From positions 1 through 49,722 of the forward strand of contig NZ_JALJRY010000049.1 in assembly GCF_024519455.1 (NCBI RefSeq): a DNA stretch of 49,722 bases, given 5' to 3'. The position numbers and the translations under genes are program-made. Within the stretch, counting starts at the first letter, position 1, and each line of letters opens with the position of its first letter. The notes beneath the pieces are model-generated. The model saw nothing but the letters and a program-made list of their open reading frames with translations, ran no database searches and was not told the origin of the DNA. Below are positions 39,900 through 49,423 of this stretch, piece by piece. This DNA comes from Streptomyces sp. STR69 (GTDB taxonomy: Bacteria; Actinomycetota; Actinomycetes; Streptomycetales; Streptomycetaceae).

Positions 39900-41027
39900 A
39901 TGCTCGACGAATCGCTGCTCGACTCCCCGGACGCGCTGACCGAGGCCGACCGCCGAGCCCTGCTCCGCGGTGCCGCCGAAGCCGGTGCCCGGGTGCGCAC
40001 AGCCGCCCGGCACGCCGCCGAGGCCGGTGTGAACGACCTGAAACCGGACGGCCGCCCGCGTGCCATCCTGATCGCGGGCCCCGGCGCCGCCGCCACCTGC
40101 GTCGCCGACCTGCTCGGCAAGCTCGCCGGCGCCAGCAGCCCCGTCACCCGCCTGACACCCACCGGCGTCGCCCCCGCGGCCGGCGCCCTGCGCTGGGAAC
40201 TCCCGGGCTGGGCGGGCTCCGTGGACCTGCTGCTGATCACCACCCCGGACGGCAGCGAACCCGGCCTGGCCCTGCTCGCCGAGCAGGCCTACCGCCGCGG
40301 CTGCACCGTCGTCGCCGTGGCCCCGTCCCGCAGCCCCCTCACGGAGGCGGTGGACGGCGCCCACGGCCTCTTCGTACCGATGGCGACCGCACCGTACGAG
40401 CACGACGAGCCGTTGGCTGCCTCCGCCCCCGGAGTCCTCTGGGCGCTGCTCACCCCGCTGCTCGCGATCCTGGACCGCACCGGGCTGCTCAGCGCGCCGC
40501 CGGAGGCCCTGGAGAAGGTCGCCGACCGCCTCGACCAGGTCGCCGAGCGCTGCGGGCCCGCCGTCGCGACGTACAGCAACCCCGCGAAGACCCTCGCCTC
40601 CGAACTCGCCGACTCGCTCCCGGTGATCTGGACGGAGGGCGCGTCGGCCGGTCCGGCCGGCCGCCGATTCGCCGCCGCGCTCGCGGAGTTGGCCGGCCGC
40701 CCCGCCCTGGTCTCCGAACTGCCCGAGGCACTCGCCGAGCACAACGCCCTGCTGGCCGGCCCGCTCGCCGCGAGCGCCGACCCGGACGACTTCTTCCGCG
40801 ACCGCGTCGACGAGGCGCCCGCGCTGCACGCACGCGTGGTGCTGCTCCGGGACCGTCCGATCGGCGGCCTCACCGCCGCGCCCACCGCCCGTGACCTGGC
40901 CCTCAGCCACGACACGCCGATCAGCGAGCTGGAGCCCGAGGACGGCGGCGAGTTGGAGACCCTCGCGGAGCTGATCGCCATGACGGATTTCGCCGCCGTT
41001 TACCTGGCGCTCGCCTCCGGCGCCTGA
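39900..41027 (+). CDS. SIS-domain sugar isomerase-like protein
   Basis: A 375-residue protein resembling bacterial bifunctional phosphoglucose/phosphomannose isomerases, with a tandem SIS fold and a PGI/PMI C-terminal domain. Features: RAILIAGPGAAATCVADLLGKLAG (SIS 1, about 57-80), SVDLLLITTPDGSEPGLALLAEQAYRRGCTVVAVAP (about 108-143) and LAELIAMTDFAAVYLALASG at the C terminus. The Ser/Thr-rich phosphosugar loop is weak, so isomerase activity is not certain. The ATG follows GGAGG at nine bases. Situated between manB/Trm112 and manA, a conserved actinobacterial order. Confidence 0.85.
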   Translation: MLDESLLDSPDALTEADRRALLRGAAEAGARVRTAARHAAEAGVNDLKPDGRPRAILIAGPGAAATCVADLLGKLAGASSPVTRLTPTGVAPAAGALRWELPGWAGSVDLLLITTPDGSEPGLALLAEQAYRRGCTVVAVAPSRSPLTEAVDGAHGLFVPMATAPYEHDEPLAASAPGVLWALLTPLLAILDRTGLLSAPPEALEKVADRLDQVAERCGPAVATYSNPAKTLASELADSLPVIWTEGASAGPAGRRFAAALAELAGRPALVSELPEALAEHNALLAGPLAASADPDDFFRDRVDEAPALHARVVLLRDRPIGGLTAAPTARDLALSHDTPISELEPEDGGELETLAELIAMTDFAAVYLALASGA

Positions 41028-41060
41028 TCTTGTCGTCGAAGCCCTGAGCCGCCGTACACC

Positions 41061-41111
41061 GTCGTACGAGGCGCGAAGCCACGTCGTACCCAGGTCGTCC
41101 TCGGGTCGTAC
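41061..41111. repeat. Three GTCGTAC copies at exact 22-bp period
   Basis: GTCGTAC at 41061-41067, 41083-41089 and 41105-41111, all in the same orientation, between the SIS gene and manA. The last copy ends 25 bases before the manA ATG. The two-helical-turn spacing puts the copies on the same DNA face. Possible operator; the related motif CGTAC is common in Streptomyces, so chance is not excluded. Confidence 0.5.
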
Positions 41112-41136
41112 GCAGAGAGAACCGGTAGAGAGCCAC

Positions 41137-42288
41137 ATGGACCGCCTCGACAACACCGTCCGCCCCTATGCCTGGGGTTCGACCACCGCCATCCCCAAGC
41201 TGCTCGGCGTGGAGCCGAGCGGCGAACCGCAGGCGGAGATGTGGATGGGCGCGCACCCGGGGGCACCTTCGCGCACCGCGCGCGGGACGCTCGTCGAGGT
41301 CGTCGAGGCGGCCCCGGAGCAGGAGTTGGGCGAGGAGGCCGCCGCGAAGTTCGGCCCCCGGCTGCCGTTCCTGCTGAAGATCCTCGCCGCCGGCGCCCCG
41401 CTCTCCCTCCAGGTGCACCCCAACCTGGCGCAGGCGAAGGAGGGTTACGCCGACGAGGAGCGCCGGGGCATCCCCGTGGACGCCCCCTACCGCAACTACA
41501 AGGACGCCAACCACAAGCCCGAACTGATCTGCGCGCTCACGGAGTTCGACGGCCTGTGCGGCTTCCGCGACCCGCTGCGCGCCGCCGACCTGCTCGCGGG
41601 CCTGGGCGTCGACTCCCTGAAGCCGTACGTCGACCTCCTGCACGCGCACCCCGAGGAAGCCGCCCTGCGCGAGGTCCTCACGGCGATCCTCACCGCCGAC
41701 CCCGAGGACATGCGCCACACGGTCACCGCGGCGGCCACCGCCTGCACCCGCCTCGGCGGCGACTACGCGCCCTACGCCGACATCGCCCACCACTACCCGG
41801 GCGACCCCGGCGTCATCGCGGCCATGCTCCTGAACCACGTCCGACTCCAGCCCGGCGAGGCCCTGTTCCTCGGCGCCGGTATCCCGCACGCGTACCTCAA
41901 CGGGCTCGGCGTCGAGATCATGGCCAACTCCGACAACGTCCTGCGCTGCGGCCTCACCCCCAAGCACGTCGACGTCCCGGAACTCCTGCGAGTCGTCCGC
42001 TTCGAGGCGAGCGACCCCGGAGTGCTGCGCCCCGAGGCGTCCCCCGACGGCGAGGAGGTCTACGAGACCCCCATCGACGAGTTCCGGCTGTCCCGGTACG
42101 TCCTCCCGGCGGGCACAGGCGTCCACGACCTCACCCTCGACACCCCGCAGATCCTGCTCTGCACGGCCGGTGCGGTGACGGCGGGCGAGTTCGAACTCGC
42201 CCCCGGCCAGTCGGTGTTCGTCCCGGCAGGCGACAAGGCCGAGGTGTCCGGAGTCGGCACGATCTTCCGGGCCACTGTGATCGTATGA
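41137..42288 (+). CDS. manA: Mannose-6-phosphate isomerase, class I (ManA)
   Basis: A 383-residue type I zinc phosphomannose isomerase interconverting fructose-6-P and mannose-6-P. Motifs: RPYAWGSTTAIPKLLG at the start, PLSLQVHPNLAQAKEGY (zinc-binding Gln and His, about 93), NHKPELICALTEFDGLCGFR (zinc Glu) and GAGIPHAYLNGLGVEIMANSDNVLRCGLTPKHVDV (zinc His and catalytic region, about 245-280). A C-terminal cupin domain follows. The ATG at 41137 has only a weak ribosome-binding site (GAGAG). It supplies mannose-6-P to ManB. Confidence 0.96.
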   Translation: MDRLDNTVRPYAWGSTTAIPKLLGVEPSGEPQAEMWMGAHPGAPSRTARGTLVEVVEAAPEQELGEEAAAKFGPRLPFLLKILAAGAPLSLQVHPNLAQAKEGYADEERRGIPVDAPYRNYKDANHKPELICALTEFDGLCGFRDPLRAADLLAGLGVDSLKPYVDLLHAHPEEAALREVLTAILTADPEDMRHTVTAAATACTRLGGDYAPYADIAHHYPGDPGVIAAMLLNHVRLQPGEALFLGAGIPHAYLNGLGVEIMANSDNVLRCGLTPKHVDVPELLRVVRFEASDPGVLRPEASPDGEEVYETPIDEFRLSRYVLPAGTGVHDLTLDTPQILLCTAGAVTAGEFELAPGQSVFVPAGDKAEVSGVGTIFRATVIV

Positions 42289-42383
42289 CCGGGCCTGTGG
42301 ATACCTGACGCGCCGTCGCCGGGCAGGGCTGCAAGAATGGCCCACCGGCAAAGGACGGGCAAAGACGGCCGGACGACCCATCC

Positions 42384-42409
42384 GGGCAGACGTCCGGGGC
42401 AGACGTCCG
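42384..42409. repeat. Perfect 13-bp tandem repeat upstream of the CDF gene
   Basis: GGGCAGACGTCCG is repeated head to tail at 42384-42396 and 42397-42409. A degenerate third copy (CACAGACGTACG) lies near 42436. It lies 65 bases before the CDF ATG and could be a metal-responsive regulatory site. Confidence 0.55.
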
Positions 42410-42473
42410 ATGTGGACATCCGACCTGGACCGTCCGGCACAGACGTACGAAGGCGAAGGGACACCGCGAACAC

Positions 42474-43454
42474 ATGAGCGCGTCAGGCGGCACCAGGGCG
42501 ATCGTGGCGGCACTCGGCGCCAACCTCGCGATCGCGGCATCGAAGTTCGTGGCGTTCGCCTTCAGCGGCTCGTCCTCGATGCTCGCCGAGGGCGTCCACT
42601 CCCTCGCCGACTCCGGCAACCAGGCACTGCTCCTGATCGGCGGCAAGAAGGCCCAGCGCGAAGCCACCCCCCAGCACCCCTTCGGCTACGGCCGCGAGCG
42701 CTACATCTACGCCTTCCTCGTCTCGATCGTCCTCTTCTCCGTCGGCGGCATGTTCGCCGTCTACGAGGGCTACGAGAAGATCAAGCACCCCCACGACATC
42801 GAGCACTGGTACTGGCCGGTGGGCGTCCTCGTCTTCGCGATCATCGCCGAGGGCTTCTCGTTCCGCACGGCCATCAAGGAGTCGAACGAACTCCGCGGCA
42901 CACACTCCTGGTCGCAGTTCATCCGCCGCGCCAAGGCCCCCGAGCTGCCGGTCGTCCTCCTGGAGGACTTCGGCGCGCTCATCGGCCTGGTCCTCGCCCT
43001 CGGCGGCGTCGGCCTCGCTCTGCTCACCGGCGACGGCATCTGGGACGGCATCGGCACCCTCTGCATCGGCATCCTGCTGATTCTGATCGCCCTGGTTCTG
43101 GCCGCCGAGACCAAGTCCCTGCTGCTCGGCGAGTCCGCCGGCATCGAGGACGTGCAGAAGATCGAGGCCGCCATCGTCGACGGCCACACCGTCACCGGCA
43201 TCATCCACATGCGCACCCTCCACCTCGGTCCCGAGGAACTGCTCGTCGCCGCCAAGATCGCCGTCCAGCACGACGACACGGCCACCGAGGTCGCCACCGC
43301 GATCAACGCCGCCGAGTCCCGCATCCGCGAGGCCGTCCCGATCGCCCGCGTCATCTATCTCGAACCCGACATCTACAGCGAGTCCGAAGCCACCAAGGGC
43401 CCCGACCGCGAAGCCACCCCCGGCGGCCCGGCCCAGCACCCCGCCGAGCACTGA
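42474..43454 (+). CDS. Cation diffusion facilitator (CDF) metal exporter
   Basis: A 326-residue CDF transporter exporting divalent metals such as Zn2+ or Mn2+ by proton antiport. Six TM helices are expected: AIVAALGANLAIAASKFVAFA, the metal-site helix SSMLAEGVHSLADSGNQALLLIGG (His and Asp, about 42-49), IYAFLVSIVLFSVGGMFAVYEG, YWPVGVLVFAIIAEGFSF, ELPVVLLEDFGALIGLVLALGG (ED in place of the usual HxxxD) and GTLCIGILLILIALVLAAET. A cytoplasmic C-terminal domain (about 225-305) ends in a disordered tail. The metal cannot be read from motifs. The ATG has GAAGG about ten bases upstream. It is convergent with the signal peptidase gene. Confidence 0.92.
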   Translation: MSASGGTRAIVAALGANLAIAASKFVAFAFSGSSSMLAEGVHSLADSGNQALLLIGGKKAQREATPQHPFGYGRERYIYAFLVSIVLFSVGGMFAVYEGYEKIKHPHDIEHWYWPVGVLVFAIIAEGFSFRTAIKESNELRGTHSWSQFIRRAKAPELPVVLLEDFGALIGLVLALGGVGLALLTGDGIWDGIGTLCIGILLILIALVLAAETKSLLLGESAGIEDVQKIEAAIVDGHTVTGIIHMRTLHLGPEELLVAAKIAVQHDDTATEVATAINAAESRIREAVPIARVIYLEPDIYSESEATKGPDREATPGGPAQHPAEH

Positions 43455-43519
43455 CTTCCCCGGCGCCTACGCCTACGCAACAGAGCCCGCCGGGACATTC
43501 GACGGGCCTCCCCATCCGG

Positions 43520-44194
43520 CTACCCCTGCTGCACGGGCCACGGCGCCACCGGGGCCGCCCTCCGCCGCCGTACGACGAACGCGGCGATGCCCAGGCCGAT
43601 CCCGACCAGGGCGAGGACGACTCCGCCGATGACGGTCGATCCGATGCCGACAGCACTCGTACGGTCGTCGGTCACCCGCCCCCGGACGGCGGACTCGGCC
43701 ACCGTCCCGTCGTGATCGCTCGCGAAGAAACGCGAGTCCATCGCGTTCGCACGGTTGTCACCGAGCAGGAACAGCCGCCCCTTCGGGACCTTCACGTCGT
43801 ACGTCTTGTGCACACCGTCGACATCACCTCGCGCGACATACGGCTCCGACAGCGGTTTTCCGTTCACGGTGATCCGCGCACCCGTGCCCGAGCCCGTGCA
43901 GCACACCACTTCGTCGCCGCCCACCCCGACGACCCGCTGCATCACATTCGCCGTGAACCCATAGCGGTCCGGCGCCGAGAACAGCACCACATCACCGTGG
44001 TGCACCTCGTCGCCGCCCACCTTCTCGAAGATGATCCGGTCACCCGGCTTGTACGTCGGCGCCATGCTCTGGCTGCTGATGGTGGAACTCCCGTAAGAGT
44101 TCCGCGCGTACACGAAGGAGCCGAGCGCCAGCACCACCCCCAACAGCCCCACGACCACAGCCGCGACCCCAAGTCCCCGCCCCTTGCCCGACAT
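43520..44194 (-). CDS. S26-family signal peptidase I-like protein with Gln at the Lys position
   Basis: A 224-residue membrane protein with an N-terminal TM (about 8-29), an extracellular catalytic domain and a C-terminal TM (about 182-207) with an Arg-rich end. Box B has the nucleophile: S43 in ISSQSMAPTYKPGD. Box E is intact: LLGDNRANAMDSR (144-155). In box D, where signal peptidase I has the general-base Lys (KRVxGxxGD), the sequence is MQRVVGVGGDEV, with Q86 in the Lys place. A CC pair (98-99) follows. Activity by the usual Ser/Lys dyad is therefore in question. The ATG at 44194 has GGAGGG five bases upstream; the ATG five codons upstream lies above it and is rejected. Confidence 0.85.
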   Translation of the reverse strand: MSGKGRGLGVAAVVVGLLGVVLALGSFVYARNSYGSSTISSQSMAPTYKPGDRIIFEKVGGDEVHHGDVVLFSAPDRYGFTANVMQRVVGVGGDEVVCCTGSGTGARITVNGKPLSEPYVARGDVDGVHKTYDVKVPKGRLFLLGDNRANAMDSRFFASDHDGTVAESAVRGRVTDDRTSAVGIGSTVIGGVVLALVGIGLGIAAFVVRRRRAAPVAPWPVQQG

Positions 44195-44795
44195 CGTTTC
44201 CCTCCCCATGCGGCACTTCCGCGGCGCAGAGGGTAGCGGGCGTCTGTGAACGGACTGTGCGGACCCGAGACCCGCCACAGCCACGAGCCGACCACCGCTG
44301 ACCGACTTCGCTTGACCGACTTCCCCCAGGACGCTGGGCACGGTTGCTGCTGCGGCCATACCGCCTGATGATCTTGCCGTCGGCGGTGCCGACATCGTTG
44401 TCGTTGAGGATCCCGCCACATCCGCTGCCCGACTCAAAGACGCGAACATCCCTGATCGCCTGCGTCCACGCCCTTCCGTCCGACGTGCGTACGCACCCCG
44501 TTGGCGCGCTCCCGGAGGCCCGCTCCGACGGCGGGCGCCCGCTCGGTTCGGCTTGAACTGTCCGGAGCGGACTGGGGACCGCCGGTCCTACCGGTGTAAC
44601 TTGGGACGGAGCCAGACGTCGCTGCTGATGGCGGTCGGGCGGTCCCACCGCGGACCGGCCGAGGGAGAGAGGGCCTCCGACGGACTGCGCTGCGCGTACG
44701 CGGGCATGCCTGTGTCCTCCTTGGGGCACCCCTGTGTCCGCCGCCGCGCAGACCAGCCGTACCCACCTCGCCCCAACCCCGAGGAGTACCTCGCA
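44195..44795. other. Gene-poor region between signal peptidase and sahH
   Basis: About 600 bases with no recognised gene. Both flanking genes extend in frame into it, but the extensions are low-quality (Arg/Pro-rich) and lie upstream of good ribosome-binding sites. The stretch 44340-44460 has a lower-GC, balanced composition with a minus-strand reading (…SGSGCGGILNDNDVGTADG…) that looks protein-like and could be a remnant. It must hold the sahH promoter and a long 5' leader. I looked for the SAH and SAM-IV riboswitch signatures and saw neither. Confidence 0.5.
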
Positions 44796-46253
<1,458 letters not shown>

Positions 46254-46334
46254 GCCGACGACCCCGACCGCTGTGACCGCGTCCGTGCACTGACGCGGTT
46301 ATCAGCGACAGGTCCTCAGCAGCAGATCCTCCGA

Positions 46335-46369
46335 GGCAGGCCCCCGCACCCCCGTGCCGGGGGCCTGCC
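46335..46369 (+). terminator. sahH terminator
   Basis: A 12-bp stem GGCAGGCCCCCG/CGGGGGCCTGCC (46335-46346 with 46358-46369) with an 11-base loop, followed by CCTTTGG, 82 bases after the sahH stop. Confidence 0.85.
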
Positions 46370-46416
46370 CCTTTGGCTCCTTCGGCCGGACCGGCCCGTC
46401 AAGACCCAGGACTCCG

Positions 46417-47031
46417 ATGCCCCGCGGCCGTTATTCGCTCCACGATCCGCACGATCACACCCCCCTCGCAGACGAGCACTTCCAGTGCGCCCCCGGCCCG
46501 TCCGGCTGGCGCTACGTCTCCCAACTCACCACCCCCTCCGGCGATCACCACGGCTCCGTCGACCTCACGCTCGACGAACTCGGCCGCCCCATCCGCCTCG
46601 AACTCCACGCGGCGAACTGGCAGGTGCGCGGCGCCGCCCTCGACGGCGTCACCTGGGTCCGCACCGACCCCACCGGCACTGATGCCGCCGAAGGCAATGT
46701 CCGCGCCCACGCCTTCACCGGCACCTCCCCCGCGTTCCTCATCGCCACCACCCGTCTCCTGCGCCTCACCCCTTCCTCCGCCGCGGCCCGTGTCCGTCTG
46801 GTCGCCTTCACGGACCCGGTCCTCGCCCCACGCACCGTGGACCAGTCCTGGGCTCTGCTGAAAAGAGAAACACACGGCACTGACAACGGCCCTCTGACCG
46901 TGGACGAATACCAGGTCACAGCCCTGGACACGGGCGAGCAGCACGCCGTACACATCGCCGGCGATGTCGTGCTCGCGGCACCCGGTATCGAGCTGGAGGA
47001 GCTGGAGTCGCCGCCGGCCGTCTTCGGCTGA
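46417..47031 (+). CDS. Conserved hypothetical protein
   Basis: A 204-residue soluble protein of unrecognised family. It begins with a His/Asp-rich segment (MPRGRYSLHDPHDHTPLADEHFQCAPG) and continues with alternating beta-type sequence: WRYVSQLTTPSGDHHGSVDLTLDELGRPIRLELHAANWQVRGAALDGVTWVRTD, FTGTSPAFLIATTRLLRL and VRLVAFTDPVLAPRTVDQSWALLKRETHG. The pattern (LELxxxxWxVRG, aligned strands) suggests a beta-barrel or lipid/ligand-binding fold, but I do not recognise a family. AGGA lies five bases before the ATG. It has no signal peptide or TM. It lies between sahH and a convergent RDD gene. Confidence 0.75.
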   Translation: MPRGRYSLHDPHDHTPLADEHFQCAPGPSGWRYVSQLTTPSGDHHGSVDLTLDELGRPIRLELHAANWQVRGAALDGVTWVRTDPTGTDAAEGNVRAHAFTGTSPAFLIATTRLLRLTPSSAAARVRLVAFTDPVLAPRTVDQSWALLKRETHGTDNGPLTVDEYQVTALDTGEQHAVHIAGDVVLAAPGIELEELESPPAVFG

Positions 47032-47118
47032 GCGACGCCGTTCCCCGCCGGCCGAGGGGGAAGGGATTCCGGTCCGGCCCCGGTGAGTCTGACCGGTGAG
47101 GAGGCGCGGTCGGCAGAT

Positions 47119-48198
47119 TCAGGCGGGCGGCGCGAATCCGCTGGAGGGCCGAGGCTCGGCGGGGGATGCCTTCTGCAGCGCCGGGGGCTGCGGGCCGGGC
47201 GCCGACGGGACCGGATCGGCTCCCGTGCCGCTCGCGGAGGGCGAAGGGGGAGCGGCTGGGGCCGACCAGCCAAAGGGAGCAGGCGCGGGAGCAGAACCGG
47301 AAGTCTGAGGGGGAGCCGAAGGCTGCTGTGGAGCCGACGACGGCTGAAGCGCCGCGTTCCCGAAGGCGCCAGGCACACCGGTCCCAGGCCTGAACCCGCC
47401 GGCCGATGCGCCCCCGAACGGCTGGGACGGCGAATAGGCGCCCGCCCCACGGTTCCCGAAGGCCCGCCGCATGTCCCGCTCCTGCCGCTCCTGCACCACC
47501 GCCGCCAGATACGCGGACGGCGGAACACCCTGCGGCGCCGGGGCTCCCGTACGGGCCACGAGATCCGTGGCAAGCCGCTCGGCCATGGCCCAACCCACCT
47601 GCGGGTCCAACTGCTGCATCCGCGTCAGGTACTGCCGAATGGCCAGCCACAACCCATCGGGAACGGCGGACAGATCAAGCTCGGCGAAACGTCCCGTCAG
47701 CCAAATCGGTGGAGGCGGCACGAAGGATGTCTGTCCGGCGGGCACCCTTTCCCGTACGACCAAAGTGCCTGCGAACACATCCCCGAGTCGCCGACCACGC
47801 GCCGAAACGAGCGAGGCGATACAGGCGACGGTCCCGAACGTCATCAGGATCTCGATCACACCGATCGCACCCCGCACCAGCGCGTGCCGGAACCGGATTG
47901 GCCCGCCGTCGTCCCGCACCACTCGCAGCCCGAACGCCAGCTTCCCGAGCGAACGCCCATGGCTCAGCGTCTCCACCGCTATGGGCGCTCCGACCAGGAC
48001 CAGCACGAAGGCCGCGATCGACAGCGCGATCTGCGCCGCGTTGTCCAAAGAGGCCGTGGAGAACATCAAAGCCACGCTCACACCGATGTAGGCGGCCATG
48101 GCCACGATCAGATCGAGCAACACCGCCAGCGCCCTGCTGGGCAGCCTCGCGGGGCGCAACTCCAGCGCCACCGCCTCGCCCGTCACCAGCTCACTCAC
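47119..48198 (-). CDS. RDD-family membrane protein with long proline-rich tail
   Basis: A 359-residue protein. The N-terminal RDD domain (about 12-160) has hydrophobic helices (LPSRALAVLLDLIVAMAAYIGVSVAL, AQIALSIAAFVLVLVGAPIAVETL, GAIGVIEILMTFGTVACIASL) and the signature Arg/Asp residues (RALAVLLDL, GRRLGDVFAGTLVV). A middle soluble region (about 175-250) is followed by a disordered Pro/Ala/Gly/Ser tail (about 255-359). It starts at GTG (VSELVTGE). RDD proteins may be ion or solute transporters; the function here is unknown. It is divergent from a SpoIIM-like gene 128 bases away, a frequent pairing in actinobacteria that suggests they work together. Confidence 0.9.
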   Translation of the reverse strand: MSELVTGEAVALELRPARLPSRALAVLLDLIVAMAAYIGVSVALMFSTASLDNAAQIALSIAAFVLVLVGAPIAVETLSHGRSLGKLAFGLRVVRDDGGPIRFRHALVRGAIGVIEILMTFGTVACIASLVSARGRRLGDVFAGTLVVRERVPAGQTSFVPPPPIWLTGRFAELDLSAVPDGLWLAIRQYLTRMQQLDPQVGWAMAERLATDLVARTGAPAPQGVPPSAYLAAVVQERQERDMRRAFGNRGAGAYSPSQPFGGASAGGFRPGTGVPGAFGNAALQPSSAPQQPSAPPQTSGSAPAPAPFGWSAPAAPPSPSASGTGADPVPSAPGPQPPALQKASPAEPRPSSGFAPPA

Positions 48199-48326
48199 GC
48201 CTGCCGCCCTTCCCCTGCCCTGCCCCTGGAACAGCCAGTCTGCCAAGCTGAGGGCGCATCGTGCCCCAGTACGACGAGCTGATCCCCAACGAGTAGTCGA
48301 CGAGCAGCCGAGGAGCAGGCAACCAG

Positions 48327-49334
48327 ATGGACCTCGACGTCTTCGTCTCGGCCCACCGAGCCGAGTGGGACCGCCTCGACGCGCTGCTCCGCCGCCAGCG
48401 TCGCCTCAACGGCGCCGAGGCCGACGAACTCGTCGCTCTCTACCAGCGGACGGCGACCCATCTCTCCTTGGTCCAGTCCAGTGCCCCCGACCCTCAGCTC
48501 ACCGGCCGGCTCAGCCAACTCGTGGCACGCGCGCGTAGTGCCGTGACAGGAACCCGGCGTGCCTCCTGGCGTGATGTCACGCACTTCCTGGGGCACAGTT
48601 TTCCGGCCGCGGTGTACCGAGCACGCCACTGGTGGGTCCCCACCGCACTTCTGTCCACGGTCGTTGCGATCCTCCTGGGCTGGTGGATAGGCACCCACCC
48701 CGAGGTGCAGTCCTCCATCGCGGCCCCGAGTGAACTGCGCCGACTCACCCGTCCCGGCGGCGAGTACGAGACCTACTACTCCAGCCATCCGGCAGCTGCC
48801 TTCTCGGCGCAGGTGTGGACGAACAACGCCCAGGCCGCCGCGATGTGCCTGGTCCTGGGAATCTTCCTGGGCCTACCGGTCCTCTGGATCCTCTTCGAGA
48901 ACATGCTCAACCTCGGAGTCGGCATCGGCCTGATGTCGTCGGCCGGTCGGCTCGACACGTTCCTCGGCCTGATCCTCCCGCACGGCCTGCTCGAACTGAC
49001 AGCAGTATTCGTAGCGGCGGGTACGGGCATGCGCCTCGGCTGGACCCTCATCGACCCCGGCCCACGCTCGCGCCGCACAGCCCTCGCCGAAGAGGGCCGA
49101 GCAGCCGTGGGCATGGCCATCGGCCTGGCCCTGGTCCTGTTCGTCTCCGGCGCCATCGAAGGCTTCGTCACCCCGTCGGGCCTCCCCACCTGGGCCCGCG
49201 TCGGCATCGGCATCATCGCCGAGGGAGCCTTCCTGTCGTACGTCTACGTCCTGGGCGGTCGTGCCGTACGCGCCGGTGAGACAGGCGACGTCGAGGCATC
49301 CGAACGCAGCTCAACCGTCCCTACGGCTGCCTGA
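48327..49334 (+). CDS. Stage II sporulation protein M-like (DUF95) membrane protein
   Basis: A 335-residue membrane protein. A cytoplasmic N-terminal helical region (1-100; MDLDVFVSAHRAEWDRLDALLRRQRRLNGAEADELVALYQRTATHLS) precedes several TM helices: WWVPTALLSTVVAILLGWWIG (about 108-128), AAAMCLVLGIFLGLPVLWILFENMLNLGVGIGLM, LGLILPHGLLELTAVFVAAGTGM, MAIGLALVLFVSGAIEGFV and IGIIAEGAFLSYVYVLGG. PHGLLEL is the SpoIIM/DUF95 signature. It is broadly conserved in actinobacteria and not restricted to sporulation. GAGGAGC lies 11-16 bases before the ATG. Divergent from the RDD gene, its likely partner. Confidence 0.92.
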   Translation: MDLDVFVSAHRAEWDRLDALLRRQRRLNGAEADELVALYQRTATHLSLVQSSAPDPQLTGRLSQLVARARSAVTGTRRASWRDVTHFLGHSFPAAVYRARHWWVPTALLSTVVAILLGWWIGTHPEVQSSIAAPSELRRLTRPGGEYETYYSSHPAAAFSAQVWTNNAQAAAMCLVLGIFLGLPVLWILFENMLNLGVGIGLMSSAGRLDTFLGLILPHGLLELTAVFVAAGTGMRLGWTLIDPGPRSRRTALAEEGRAAVGMAIGLALVLFVSGAIEGFVTPSGLPTWARVGIGIIAEGAFLSYVYVLGGRAVRAGETGDVEASERSSTVPTAA

Positions 49335-49387
49335 TGTGCAGGCACTCCCGCTGAGCTGCTAGTCTCCTCTTCGCCCCAAAGGAGCCG

Positions 49388-49416
49388 TTGACACGGACCG
49401 GTCGGGGAGGTAGATT
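49388..49416 (+). promoter_or_regulatory. Ribosomal RNA operon promoter (first)
   Basis: Consensus -35 TTGACA (49388-49393), exactly 17 bases, then TAGATT (49411-49416), a strong vegetative-sigma promoter. Transcription would begin near 49423 and run into the rRNA leader at the window end. Confidence 0.85.
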
Positions 49417-49423
49417 CGAACAG

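Noticed and set aside
44553..44795. An 81-residue N-terminal extension of SahH
   Set aside because: SahH proteins begin near MTTVDNRQDFKVADL; the extension is Arg/Pro-rich, and a good GAGGAG ribosome-binding site precedes the ATG at 44796.
44582..44795. SAH or SAM riboswitch before sahH
   Set aside because: I searched for the known SAH (GAGGAGCGCUGC-type) and SAM-IV conserved cores and found no match; only generic GC-rich stems are present.
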